A stretch of DNA of 8,683 nt from CADDYX01 sp045809945 (GCA_045809945.1 JBJMWW010000101.1:1-8683), one strand, 5' to 3'. Positions 1 through 6,498 are shown, counted from the first letter of the stretch. Notes: generated from the letters alone by a model not told the origin. A program made the numbers and translations.

Positions 1-47
1 CATTGCGTTCTGGCAGCGTTTCCGGCGCGGCAGTTCTCGTCCCTTGA

Positions 48-311
48 CTAACGGAAGCGATCGACCGGCGGCGCAGGCGTAGTATCATGCCCTTGCGGTT
101 GTTCACGTTTTTCGGCGTGAGCTTTCTTCTTCGCTTTCGGCGTAGTCGATGAGCCACCGGAGACTGGAATCCATCGGCCCACGTTGGTGCCGGTAGAAGG
201 TGGTTGGTATCGCCAGTCCTGGCTTTCCTGCCACGATTGCGAAGTCAAAGCACTACATCCACTGAAACAAACCAGTATTGCCAGGGCCCCTGCCCAAGAC
301 CGCGATCTCAT
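48..311 (-). CDS. Small putative lipoprotein, function unknown
   Basis: Predicted 87-residue lipoprotein that I do not recognise. The N-terminus (MRSRS, then a hydrophobic stretch at residues 7-16) ends in a lipobox-like F-S-G-C, so Cys19 would be acylated after signal peptidase II cleavage and the mature part would be about 69 residues. That part is polar and low in complexity: Ser/Gln/Trp-rich at 24-35, a GRWIP motif at 45-49, a Lys/Ala-rich basic patch at 59-69 and a Pro-rich end. No enzymatic domain is visible. It is transcribed away from the L,D-transpeptidase lipoprotein at 420-1004, which has a similar GRWEP motif at a similar distance from its lipid cysteine. No Shine-Dalgarno is visible before the ATG. 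The signal sequence makes a real gene likely, but its composition and small size leave some doubt. Confidence 0.6.
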   Translation of the reverse strand: MRSRSWAGALAILVCFSGCSALTSQSWQESQDWRYQPPSTGTNVGRWIPVSGGSSTTPKAKKKAHAEKREQPQGHDTTPAPPVDRFR

Positions 312-419
312 CAGCGGTTGAAGGAATCAGGCTTCGTTTCAAACCGCAAGCCCGAAGGCGGTCAGGCCGGGGTTTTTCAATTGCGCGAAAATGAACGGAC
401 ACCTACTATCCGCGCTCCG
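312..419. other. Divergent intergenic region between two lipoprotein genes
   Basis: This gap separates the divergent starts at 311 (minus) and 420 (plus). It contains a GC-rich stretch at 341-377 that can fold in more than one way: AAACC at 341-345 can pair with GGTTT at 371-375, or CCGC at 344-347 with GCGG at 358-361. A run of five T residues lies at 373-377. On the plus strand this looks somewhat like a weak intrinsic terminator or a leader hairpin, but no plus-strand gene lies upstream, so its role is unclear. A candidate plus-strand promoter follows at 381-409. Confidence 0.35.
381..409 (+). promoter_or_regulatory. Candidate sigma70-type promoter of the L,D-transpeptidase gene
   Basis: TTGCGC at 381-386 and TACTAT at 404-409 are separated by 17 bp, the usual spacing of -35 and -10 elements. 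The -10 keeps the important TA...AT positions; the -35 keeps only TTG. The predicted transcription start would fall only a few bases before the ATG at 420, giving a very short or leaderless transcript. That matches the missing Shine-Dalgarno but also weakens the call. Confidence 0.35.
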
Positions 420-1004
420 ATGAATCCGGCGTTAGCTTACCGTTTCTTACTCGCTTTCGCCGTCGCCAGTTTCATTTCAAGCTGCGCCGAAATTCAAACC
501 ACCACGACCAATGCGGTAAATGCCGTCGCGAATGCTGTCGCCCCCCAAGCCGCCGGCCGATGGGAACCAGATGGCGCGACCGGCGAGCCGAAAATCGTCG
601 TTCATCTGTCCGAGCAGAAAGCCTATTTCTATCGCGGAAAACAGCTGATCGGCGAAACAACCGTCTCCACCGGCAAACCCGGGTTTTCGACACCGCCCGG
701 TCATTATCACGTCATCTCAAAAGACCGGGATCACGTGTCTAGCGAGTTCGGCGATTACGTGGACGATTCAGGAAACGTCGTCCGCTCAAACATTGACGCC
801 CGAAAAGACAAGCGCCCACATGGCGCTCACTTCGATGGCGCGCGCATGCCCTACTGCATGCACTTCAATGGCGGCTACGCGATGCACGAAGGCTACGTAC
901 CGCCGTTCGCCGCATCGCACGGCTGCATTCGGATTCCGCATGGAATGGCCGACAAATTTTTCGACGCGGCCCACGAAGGGACGTCCATCGTCGTCAAAGA
1001 ATAG
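420..1004 (+). CDS. L,D-transpeptidase (YkuD family) lipoprotein
   Basis: Predicted 194-residue L,D-transpeptidase. YkuD enzymes use a cysteine to cut the L-D bond of a peptidoglycan tetrapeptide stem and make 3-3 cross-links or attach proteins to the wall. The signature is clear: His156, then SHGC at 166-169 followed by IRIP, with Cys169 as nucleophile and Arg171 in the conserved place. The YkuD domain spans about residues 57-193. The N-terminus is a signal peptide (hydrophobic residues 9-19) ending in I-S-S-C, so Cys22 is the likely acylation site, followed by a Thr/Asn/Ala-rich linker to about residue 45. I chose the ATG at 420 because it places the signal peptide at the N-terminus; the longer reading frame from 204 adds residues without signal character. 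It is the only plus-strand gene. Its stop codon abuts that of the convergent HIT gene. Whether it cross-links or anchors lipoproteins cannot be told. Confidence 0.92.
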   Translation: MNPALAYRFLLAFAVASFISSCAEIQTTTTNAVNAVANAVAPQAAGRWEPDGATGEPKIVVHLSEQKAYFYRGKQLIGETTVSTGKPGFSTPPGHYHVISKDRDHVSSEFGDYVDDSGNVVRSNIDARKDKRPHGAHFDGARMPYCMHFNGGYAMHEGYVPPFAASHGCIRIPHGMADKFFDAAHEGTSIVVKE

Positions 1005-1340
1005 CTAGCCCGGCGGCCACGCGAGTTGGCGTTTACCCAGGACGTGAACGTGTAGATGCGGCACCGTTTCGCCAGCGTCCGGACCGTTGTTGATCACAAT
1101 GCGGTAACCAGATACGAGGTTCAGCTGCTTCGCGACATCCCGCGCCGCGAGCAGCAACCTGCCGAGCACATCCGCATCCGAATCGTTCGCTTCCGCGATC
1201 CGCGGAATCACGCGTTTCGGCACGACCAGCACGTGCACTGGCGCCTGAGCATTGACGTCATGAAATGCGACGATTTCGTTATTCTCGAAAACGATGTCCG
1301 CCGGAATCTCGCGGCGCGCGATCTTCTCGAAAATTGTCAT
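1005..1340 (-). CDS. HIT-family (Hint-like) purine nucleotide phosphoramidase
   Basis: Predicted 111-residue histidine-triad protein of the Hint branch. These small cytoplasmic homodimers hydrolyse AMP-linked phosphoramidates and related adenylates. The triad HLHVHV lies at residues 95-100 with central His97 as the expected nucleophile. The family's N-terminal motif (IFEKI, IPADIVFEN, roughly 3-20), the VLVVPKR strand (37-43) and the C-terminal LGKRQLAWPPG, close to the typical Hint ending, are all present, so the protein is full length. It is the last gene of the nrdR unit, starting 13 nt after the preceding stop, so co-transcription is likely. No Shine-Dalgarno is visible. Its stop codon touches that of the convergent L,D-transpeptidase gene. 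Family assignment is secure; the physiological substrate is unknown. Confidence 0.95.
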   Translation of the reverse strand: MTIFEKIARREIPADIVFENNEIVAFHDVNAQAPVHVLVVPKRVIPRIAEANDSDADVLGRLLLAARDVAKQLNLVSGYRIVINNGPDAGETVPHLHVHVLGKRQLAWPPG

Positions 1341-1353
1341 CGCTGCTTGCAGG

Positions 1354-1911
1354 TCAGCGCAGCAGACAATTGATCTGAGAGCGGTCGCCGACTGCCAGCT
1401 TCTCGCGAACGAAACAGACTATTTCCTCGCGCAAGGTGTCGCACGCGCGCGTCCACGCCTTCGCGCCGTGAAGGTGTTTCACGCATTGTTGCAAGTCACA
1501 GAGTTGAAGCGTCTCAACGCCATTGGCGACCAGTGCTGCGATGCGTTTTTCCAGGACGTCAAAAAAAGCCAGTTCGTATCCGCCCGCAGCTTCCTCGGCA
1601 AGTTCGCGCAGCGAAATTGCGACGGGCGGCAGCGGTGGCGAGAAGTGCGGAACGATCTCGTTGTAGCCAATCACCTGCAGAACGTAACGCACCGTCTGTG
1701 ATAACTGACTAAACGGCACCACCGGCTCGTCATTTCGCAGCCGCAAATAAAACGCGATGCTTTCCGTCACATGGTCAGTCAGCCACCAGCTCGGATATCC
1801 GGCTTTATCGGCTGCGCGTGTGATAGCGGCACGCAGCCACTTCTGGTCGAACTCGAAAAGCTGCCCCGAGTCGCAGCGCAGATACGGGAACTCTTCTTTA
1901 AACGCGACCAT
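1354..1911 (-). CDS. Uncharacterised protein behind nrdR, possible diverged ATP-cone domain
   Basis: 185-residue protein whose family I do not recognise by name. Seen: no signal peptide or membrane segment, and two parts joined by a proline-rich linker (about 88-97, SPPLPP). The N-terminal part (about 10-88) follows the pattern of an ATP-cone: a polar strand (LRCDSGQLFEFD, 11-22), a helix WLRAAITRAADKAG, a second helix near 46-58 and a third, VRYVLQVIGYNEI, at 74-86, resembling the ATP-cone ending. The equivalent of the nucleotide-binding VxKRdG motif is changed to LRC, so nucleotide binding is doubtful. The C-terminal part (98-185) is predicted helical with Cys at 138, 143, 157, 166 and 182 and no motif I know. 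The chosen ATG at 1911 overlaps nrdR by 14 nt, suggesting translational coupling. A GTG start at 1956 would only add an Arg-rich stretch lying over nrdR. The ATP-cone reading is inference. Confidence 0.75.
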   Translation of the reverse strand: MVAFKEEFPYLRCDSGQLFEFDQKWLRAAITRAADKAGYPSWWLTDHVTESIAFYLRLRNDEPVVPFSQLSQTVRYVLQVIGYNEIVPHFSPPLPPVAISLRELAEEAAGGYELAFFDVLEKRIAALVANGVETLQLCDLQQCVKHLHGAKAWTRACDTLREEIVCFVREKLAVGDRSQINCLLR

Positions 1912-2416
1912 GTGGTTTGGCTTCGGCCGGCGGGAAAAGCTCGCGCTGCGCCGCACTCGTTTTCACCCGTTTGCCGAGCGCGCGTACTTCCTCCATAAAA
2001 TCTTCGATTTCCTCAAAACGCCGATGAACCGACGCGTAACGCAAGTACGCGATCTCATCGATGTCGCGCAGCTTGGCGAGCACCTTCGTCCCGATCTCCC
2101 CTGATGAAATTTCGCGGCCGTTCGTGGTTTGCAGCTCGTGAACGATGTCGTCGACTGCCTGCTCGAGTGCGACGAGACTGATCGGCCGTTTCTCGCACGC
2201 CTTCGCCAGGCTGTTCGCGAGTTTCCGTCGATCGAAGATTTCGTGGGTGCGATCGCGCTTTACGACACGGATATCGGAGCGCTCGATTTCCTCGTAAGTA
2301 GTGAAGCGAAAACCGCATTGCAGGCACACGCGTCGCCGTCGAATGCTCGAGCCGTCGCGTGACGGGCGGGAGTCAATGACCTTGTCCTCACGAAACCCGC
2401 ACTTGGGACAACGCAT
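1898..2416 (-). CDS. nrdR: Transcriptional repressor NrdR
   Basis: 172-residue NrdR, the zinc-ribbon/ATP-cone repressor that senses ATP and dATP and represses ribonucleotide reductase operons by binding paired NrdR boxes. The N-terminal MRCPKCG gives Cys3 and Cys6; CLQCGFRFTTYE gives Cys31 and Cys34, completing the zinc ribbon, with a basic DNA-binding stretch at 24-30 (SIRRRRV). The ATP-cone covers about 49-139, beginning VVKRDRTHEIFDRRKL, with the nucleotide-binding Lys53-Arg54. The C-terminal 30 residues are variable, as is common. The start is fixed by the canonical MRCPxC opening even though no ribosome-binding site is visible. It heads a three-gene unit with its own promoter, separated from the topoisomerase gene by a terminator. 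No ribonucleotide reductase gene is in the window, so its targets lie elsewhere, apart from possible autoregulation. Confidence 0.97.
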   Translation of the reverse strand: MRCPKCGFREDKVIDSRPSRDGSSIRRRRVCLQCGFRFTTYEEIERSDIRVVKRDRTHEIFDRRKLANSLAKACEKRPISLVALEQAVDDIVHELQTTNGREISSGEIGTKVLAKLRDIDEIAYLRYASVHRRFEEIEDFMEEVRALGKRVKTSAAQRELFPPAEAKPHGRV

Positions 2417-2424
2417 AGTGTTGT
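2408..2424. promoter_or_regulatory. Second, weaker candidate NrdR half-site pair over the nrdR start
   Basis: ACAAC at 2408-2412 and GTTGT at 2420-2424 form an inverted repeat centred on the nrdR start codon. They use the same ACAAC/GTTGT arms as the palindrome at 2440-2453. The 16-mer 2408-2423 matches about 9 of 16 positions of the published NrdR-box consensus (acaCwAtATaTwGtgT). Exactly 15 bp separate it from the 16-mer at 2439-2454, the spacing usual for tandem NrdR boxes. The site overlaps codons for the conserved MRCP start, so part of the match may come from coding constraint. Confidence 0.35.
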
Positions 2425-2430
2425 TCTAGC

Positions 2431-2460
2431 GGAATACCACACAACCGGTTGTGGCGTCAA
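2431..2460 (-). promoter_or_regulatory. Candidate nrdR promoter
   Basis: Reading the minus strand, TTGACG at 2460-2455 (five of six against TTGACA) is followed after 18 bp by TATTCC at 2436-2431, a weak -10. The palindrome at 2440-2453 lies entirely in the spacer, a typical operator position. The predicted start site is only a few bases before the ATG at 2416, so the transcript would have a very short leader, in line with the missing Shine-Dalgarno. The -10 is the weak point. Confidence 0.4.
2439..2454. promoter_or_regulatory. Candidate NrdR box (perfect 14-bp palindrome)
   Basis: CACAACCGGTTGTG at 2440-2453 is a perfect palindrome. The 16-mer 2439-2454 agrees with the NrdR-box consensus at 11 of 16 positions: the outer ACACwA and TwGTG parts match, while the central ATAT is replaced by CCGG. 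It lies about 23 bp upstream of the nrdR start, inside the candidate promoter. The position, symmetry and a possible partner site 15 bp away suggest autoregulation. Another dimeric repressor could equally use it. Confidence 0.5.
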
Positions 2461-2473
2461 TGAACTGTGCGCG

Positions 2474-2497
2474 AAAAATTTCGCGTCGGCGCGAAAT
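2474..2497 (-). terminator. Intrinsic terminator downstream of the topoisomerase gene
   Basis: On the minus strand, two bases after the TGA at 2502-2500, an 8-bp perfect stem ATTTCGCG (2497-2490) / CGCGAAAT (2485-2478) encloses a CCGA tetraloop and runs into a stretch of five T residues (2478-2474). This is the standard layout of a rho-independent terminator. It separates the topoisomerase gene from nrdR. Confidence 0.75.
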
Positions 2498-2499
2498 GA

Positions 2500-5277
2500 T
2501 CAGCGCGGCGGAAACTCGAACTCTGCTTTTTTCTTGTCCTTCGCCAGCTTCAGATATGCGCTGAAATTCGAGCCGCGCTTGGACACGAAACCTTCGATCA
2601 GGCCCGTCCGACCGACTTGCACAAGTCGCTCCGCTTCTTCGGCGGGAATTTCGCGACCGCAAAGATTGCGCTTCAACTCGAACACCACGCGCGGCGTGCC
2701 GCTCGGCTGCGATTGTGCAACGACAAACTTATCTTCCGTCTGATAGAGATCGCCGAGTTTGCTCTCGCTCAGCTTAGTGGCTTTCGCGAGATCGACCGGC
2801 TGCTTTGGCTTGCGAGGGGCGCGAGCGCCGTCGCCATTTTTTGATTCGCGCGGTTTGCGCGGCGGGAATTCCCACGTGATTCGGTTGCCGTGCCGAACCA
2901 GAAATGCATCGAAAGGTCGTCCTTTTTTCGATGTGAACCCTTCGATAAGACCGGTCTTGCCGAGTTCAACCAACTGAATCGCCTGCTCCCGCGTCACCGG
3001 TTTTTTGCACATCAACCGGCCTACTTTGAAAGCCTCCTTCCAGCCGTCGCCCTCGCGCTCCCGCAAAATGTACTGCGTCGCTGCTTCGCAAAGTTCCGCG
3101 CCGGTTTTTGGATCACTCCAAAACGGCGTCAGCGCATCGACATCGACTTTGTTTCCAAAATCGAGCTCCGCCTTTTTTGAGTCGGGTTTCTTCTCGTTGT
3201 CGACGAGCCGGATCTTCGCTGGAAAACGTGTGCCGGCTTTCGAGACGAAATCGTCGAGTGGCCCCACCTCTCCGTTCGTGACTAGCTCGCGCACTTCATC
3301 TTCGCTGATTTTGCGCCCACTCATGACCTTGTAGATCATCAGCTTCCCGTCCTGTGATTTGAAACCGCGCAAGGTCTCGACCAGCGGCTTGCCATCAGTC
3401 GGTGAAACGATGTCGGTCTCGCGCGAGTCCGCGTGATGCTCTTCAAAATTTTTCGTCCGATCAACAATGCGCTTTGTCACGTCGACGATTTCCGACATGA
3501 ACTCGTCGCGTTTGAATTTACCGTGCTCCATCTGGCGCAGCTTGTACTCCCACTCTCCAGTCATGTCGGGCTTAGTGAGAGCATCGGCTTCGACGGCAGC
3601 GAGAAATTGCAGAAGCGACTCCGCTTTCGGCGTCGGCACTAACTCACGTTGATTGCGCTCGAGATACTTCTGATAAATAAGGCCATCGATTATTTCAGCG
3701 CGGGTCGCCGGCGTACCAAGTCCACGCTCTTTCATCGCTTCGGCGAGATCTTCGTCTTCCACGAGCTTGCCCGCGCTTTCCATCGCGGTGAGCAACGTCG
3801 CTTCGGTGTAACGCGGCGGCGGCTTCGTTGCTTCGGCTTGCAGCTCAACGGAAAGCGTTTTCGCGCGCGAATTATCGGCAGCAGTTAGCGCCGGCAACGC
3901 TTTGGCATCGTCATCGATCGTCGTTCTGCCGTAAACAGCGAGCCACCCAGCGGAAGTGAGCACCTTGCCTTCAGTTTTGAACTGATGCTGCACCACCTTG
4001 CTAATTCGTGTCGTCACGTCGTATTCCGCCGGCGGGAAGAACGCCGCGACGAAACGACGCGCGATCATGTCATAGACCCGGCTCTCCATCTCATCGAGAT
4101 GGCTCGGCTCTGTCGTTGTCGGAATAATCGCGAAGTGATCGGAAATCTGCGCGTTGTTAAAGATCCGCTTGTTAGGCCGAACCCAGCCCTGTTCGAGAAC
4201 TGAATGCGCGTGCTTGGCGAGATCGCCTTGCAACTTCGCGAGAGCCTCGCGGCAGGTGTCCGTGTAATCCTCGGGAAGAGCGCGTGAATCAGTTCTCGGA
4301 TACGTGATCACTTTGTGACGCTCGTACAGCGCCTGCGCGATCTGGAGGGTCCGGCGCGCGGATAAACCGAAACGATTGTTTGCTTCACGCTGCAGCGTCG
4401 TCAGGTCGTACAAGCGCGGCGAGGCCTGGCTCGACGATTTCTTCTCTTCGCTAACCGCGGCCAGCGGCTGGTTCTGACATGCAGCGACAATCGAATCGGC
4501 GAGCTCCTTCTCCCAAATGCGATCCGCGCGATCGTGTTCGTCAGCTTTCTTAAAGTTAGGCCGCTGGAACGCGCCTTCGTAGGTGCCGTTGGCAATTTCA
4601 AATTGCGCGGTGACGCGCCAGTATTCTCGCGCTTTAAAATTCCGGATCTCTTCCTCGCGCGTATAGACGAGCGCGAGTGTAGGGGTTTGCACGCGGCCGA
4701 CGGTGGCGACGTTGCGGCCTTTCGATCCGAACATTCGTTTCGTGATGGCACGTGTCCCGTTGATGCCGATCAACCAATCGCTTTCGCTGCGCGAGCGAGC
4801 CGCGCTCGCGAGTCCCTGCATCTCCGAGCCATCGCGCAGTTTCTCAAACGCTTCGCGAATACCTCCAGAGGTCATCGTCTGCATCCAGGCGCGCTTTACC
4901 GGCAGCTTAGATTTGGTCAGTCGATAGATGTTGTCGAAAATCAGCTCGCCTTCCCGACCTGCGTCGCAGGCGTTGATCACCCGCTCGACATCTTTGCGCG
5001 CCAGCAGCTTCTTGATTTGATCGAGCCTGCTCTTCGAGTCCTTGATCGGCTTCAGTCCAAACTTCTCCGGAATGATCGGCAGCGTCTCGAGGCGCCAGAA
5101 ACCATACTTCTTCTTGTCGATGTCCTCTGGCATCTCGAGCTCGACAAGGTGACCAACGGCTGACGTGATCGCGTAGTCGTCATTCTCAAAATGATCGCCC
5201 TGCTTAGGCACACGAAGGGCTTTCGCGATGTCGGCGGCGACACTCGGTTTTTCAGCGATAACAAGTGACTTAGGCAT
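2500..5277 (-). CDS. topB: Type IA DNA topoisomerase, TopB (topoisomerase III) type
   Basis: 925-residue type IA topoisomerase, which passes single strands through a transient 5'-phosphotyrosine break. The opening LVIAEKPSVAADIAKAL (5-21) with Glu9 is the TopB form of the Toprim domain; TopA proteins have a VESPAKAKTI-like opening instead. DAGREGELI at 105-113 is the acidic metal-binding motif. The catalytic tyrosine is Tyr326 in YPRTDS (326-331), and the conserved GLGTPATRAEII lies at 519-530. After about residue 610 come three C-terminal repeats, each with a G/DFxSKxG motif (near 677, 781 and 897). Their zinc-ribbon-like halves have lost most cysteines (SPTDGKPLVE at 625-634, DPKTGAELCE at 722-731). 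It follows dprA by 50 nt and is closed by an intrinsic terminator. It might be annotated topA because of its place next to dprA; the sequence argues for the TopB family. No Shine-Dalgarno is visible. Confidence 0.93.
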   Translation of the reverse strand: MPKSLVIAEKPSVAADIAKALRVPKQGDHFENDDYAITSAVGHLVELEMPEDIDKKKYGFWRLETLPIIPEKFGLKPIKDSKSRLDQIKKLLARKDVERVINACDAGREGELIFDNIYRLTKSKLPVKRAWMQTMTSGGIREAFEKLRDGSEMQGLASAARSRSESDWLIGINGTRAITKRMFGSKGRNVATVGRVQTPTLALVYTREEEIRNFKAREYWRVTAQFEIANGTYEGAFQRPNFKKADEHDRADRIWEKELADSIVAACQNQPLAAVSEEKKSSSQASPRLYDLTTLQREANNRFGLSARRTLQIAQALYERHKVITYPRTDSRALPEDYTDTCREALAKLQGDLAKHAHSVLEQGWVRPNKRIFNNAQISDHFAIIPTTTEPSHLDEMESRVYDMIARRFVAAFFPPAEYDVTTRISKVVQHQFKTEGKVLTSAGWLAVYGRTTIDDDAKALPALTAADNSRAKTLSVELQAEATKPPPRYTEATLLTAMESAGKLVEDEDLAEAMKERGLGTPATRAEIIDGLIYQKYLERNQRELVPTPKAESLLQFLAAVEADALTKPDMTGEWEYKLRQMEHGKFKRDEFMSEIVDVTKRIVDRTKNFEEHHADSRETDIVSPTDGKPLVETLRGFKSQDGKLMIYKVMSGRKISEDEVRELVTNGEVGPLDDFVSKAGTRFPAKIRLVDNEKKPDSKKAELDFGNKVDVDALTPFWSDPKTGAELCEAATQYILREREGDGWKEAFKVGRLMCKKPVTREQAIQLVELGKTGLIEGFTSKKGRPFDAFLVRHGNRITWEFPPRKPRESKNGDGARAPRKPKQPVDLAKATKLSESKLGDLYQTEDKFVVAQSQPSGTPRVVFELKRNLCGREIPAEEAERLVQVGRTGLIEGFVSKRGSNFSAYLKLAKDKKKAEFEFPPR

Positions 5278-5289
5278 CTGTGGTCGATC

Positions 5290-5310
5290 GCCAGTCGGAA
5301 CTGAACTGGC
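5290..5310. repeat. Short inverted repeat in the dprA-topB gap
   Basis: GCCAGT at 5290-5295 and ACTGGC at 5305-5310 can pair as a 6-bp stem with a 9-nt loop. The alternative CAGT (5292-5295) / ACTG (5300-5303) overlaps it. No T-run follows on either strand, so it is not a standard terminator. It may be a weak intercistronic hairpin or chance. Confidence 0.25.
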
Positions 5311-5327
5311 AGCACATTGCGGACGAG

Positions 5328-6428
5328 CTAGGCCAGCTTCACGAAGTATTTTCCCGGCAACTGTTTAACCAGCCGCTTCAGTTCGAGGCGGAGGAGCGTA
5401 GAAGAAACCGTCGAGCTTGGCAAATGCGACCGCGCGGCGATGTCGTCGATCGAAGTCTCGGCCGCGTCGATCGAATCGTAAACGCTGCGTTCATCAGGAG
5501 TCAGTTCGGGCAATGGCCGGGACGCAGCGTCCGCCGACGGCTTCGCGTTGGGCACGAGAATTTCGAGATCATCGAGTATGTCGCTCGCGTCCATTACGAG
5601 TTTTGCGCCTTGCTGAATCAAACGGTTGGAGCCTTGCGCGCTCGGCGCGTTGATGTGACCGGGCACGGCGTAGACCGTACGACCTTGTTCGAGCGCCTGC
5701 GTCGCCGTGATGAGCGCGCCGCTGTTCAGTCCGGCTTCAACGACGAGAATACCGTGACTCCAGCCGCTGATGATTCGGTTTCGCATCGGAAACGTTTGAC
5801 GATCGGGCTCGATCTCCATAGAGAACTCCGACACGATCGCGCCGCTTCCGTTGCGAATTTTTTCGGCAAGCGCGGCGTTTTCGGGCGGATAAAGCTTCAA
5901 CAAACCAGACCCGATCACTGCGATTGTGCGGCCCTTCGCCGCTAGTGCGCCGTGGTGAGCCGCCGTGTCGATACCGCGCGCTAATCCGCTCACTACCGTC
6001 AACCCGGAGTAGGCGAGCTGATATGAAAGCTTCTTCGCCGCTTCACTTCCGTAATGCGTTGTGCGACGCGATCCGATTATCCCGATTGCGTGATGATCGC
6101 GCTCCTGCAGTTCACCCCAGACGTAAAGCACTATCGGTGGCGCATGGATCTCGCGCAGCATGCGCGGATATTCCGGAGACTCAGCGGTAATAACCTTCGC
6201 GCCGAACTCGCGAATTCGCTCAAGCTCGGCCGAAAGATCGACGATATTCTGCCAATTCGTGATCTGATCGGTGACCTCGCTGCCGATGCCTTCAACCCGT
6301 CGCAGCTCGTCACGTTTCGCCGCGAGCACGCGGTCGGGCGTTCTAAATACTTCGAGCAATGCACGGAGACGCACCGGGCCCATCATCGGCAACATGTTGA
6401 GCGCGATGCACGCTTCGGTCGGGTTCAT
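5328..6428 (-). CDS. dprA: DNA-processing protein DprA
   Basis: 366-residue DprA, the cytoplasmic protein that binds incoming single-stranded DNA during natural transformation and loads RecA. An N-terminal helix-hairpin-helix/SAM-like region (about 1-80, with VEGIGSEV at 45-52) precedes the Rossmann-like core at about 82-290. Core signatures are IGSRRTT (118-124), SGLARGIDTAAH (147-158), FPMRNRIISG (213-222), the VVEAGLNSGALITA strand-loop (229-242) and VPGHINAPSAQGSN (255-268). A C-terminal winged-helix domain follows at about 308-364, after an Ala/Pro-rich linker. All three parts are present, so the gene is full length. It lies between ssb and the topoisomerase gene, all three acting on single-stranded DNA. 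DprA is widespread in bacteria not known to be competent, so it does not by itself prove transformation. Confidence 0.96.
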   Translation of the reverse strand: MNPTEACIALNMLPMMGPVRLRALLEVFRTPDRVLAAKRDELRRVEGIGSEVTDQITNWQNIVDLSAELERIREFGAKVITAESPEYPRMLREIHAPPIVLYVWGELQERDHHAIGIIGSRRTTHYGSEAAKKLSYQLAYSGLTVVSGLARGIDTAAHHGALAAKGRTIAVIGSGLLKLYPPENAALAEKIRNGSGAIVSEFSMEIEPDRQTFPMRNRIISGWSHGILVVEAGLNSGALITATQALEQGRTVYAVPGHINAPSAQGSNRLIQQGAKLVMDASDILDDLEILVPNAKPSADAASRPLPELTPDERSVYDSIDAAETSIDDIAARSHLPSSTVSSTLLRLELKRLVKQLPGKYFVKLA

Positions 6429-6462
6429 GCGAACGTCATCGTGAGCACAGCGAACGATGTCT

Positions 6463-6496
6463 CAAGTGTTCGCAATAACGGTGCTTCGGACACTTG
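6463..6496. repeat. Inverted repeat upstream of dprA
   Basis: CAAGTGTTCG (6463-6472) and CGGACACTTG (6487-6496) form a 10-bp stem with one T/G wobble and a 14-nt loop. It lies 35 bp upstream of the dprA start. No T-run follows on the minus strand, so it is not a standard terminator. It could be an mRNA structure between ssb and dprA, or an operator, as the arms are nearly palindromic. Confidence 0.5.
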
Positions 6497-6498
6497 CG

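Noticed and set aside
1..47. Possible start codon (ATG on the minus strand at 3-1) of a gene leaving the window
   Set aside because: Only three bases are visible, so nothing supports a gene.
341..377. Plus-strand intrinsic terminator
   Set aside because: The stem is short and interrupted, alternatives compete, and no plus-strand gene lies upstream, so I list it only as intergenic structure.
204..419. Upstream extension of the L,D-transpeptidase frame
   Set aside because: It would bury the lipoprotein signal peptide inside the protein and overlap the divergent small lipoprotein.
1912..1956. Longer GTG start for the gene behind nrdR
   Set aside because: The added 15 residues are Arg/Ser-rich, read over the nrdR tail and have no better start context than the ATG at 1911.
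1294..2104. Plus-strand frames at 1294-1701 and 1757-2104
   Set aside because: They are antisense to the nrdR-linked gene and nrdR, and are low-information Arg/Ala-rich translations.
4534..5163. 209-codon plus-strand open frame
   Set aside because: It lies wholly antisense to the Toprim and early catalytic part of the topoisomerase gene, shows no recognisable domain and has the Arg/Leu-rich look of GC-rich shadow frames.
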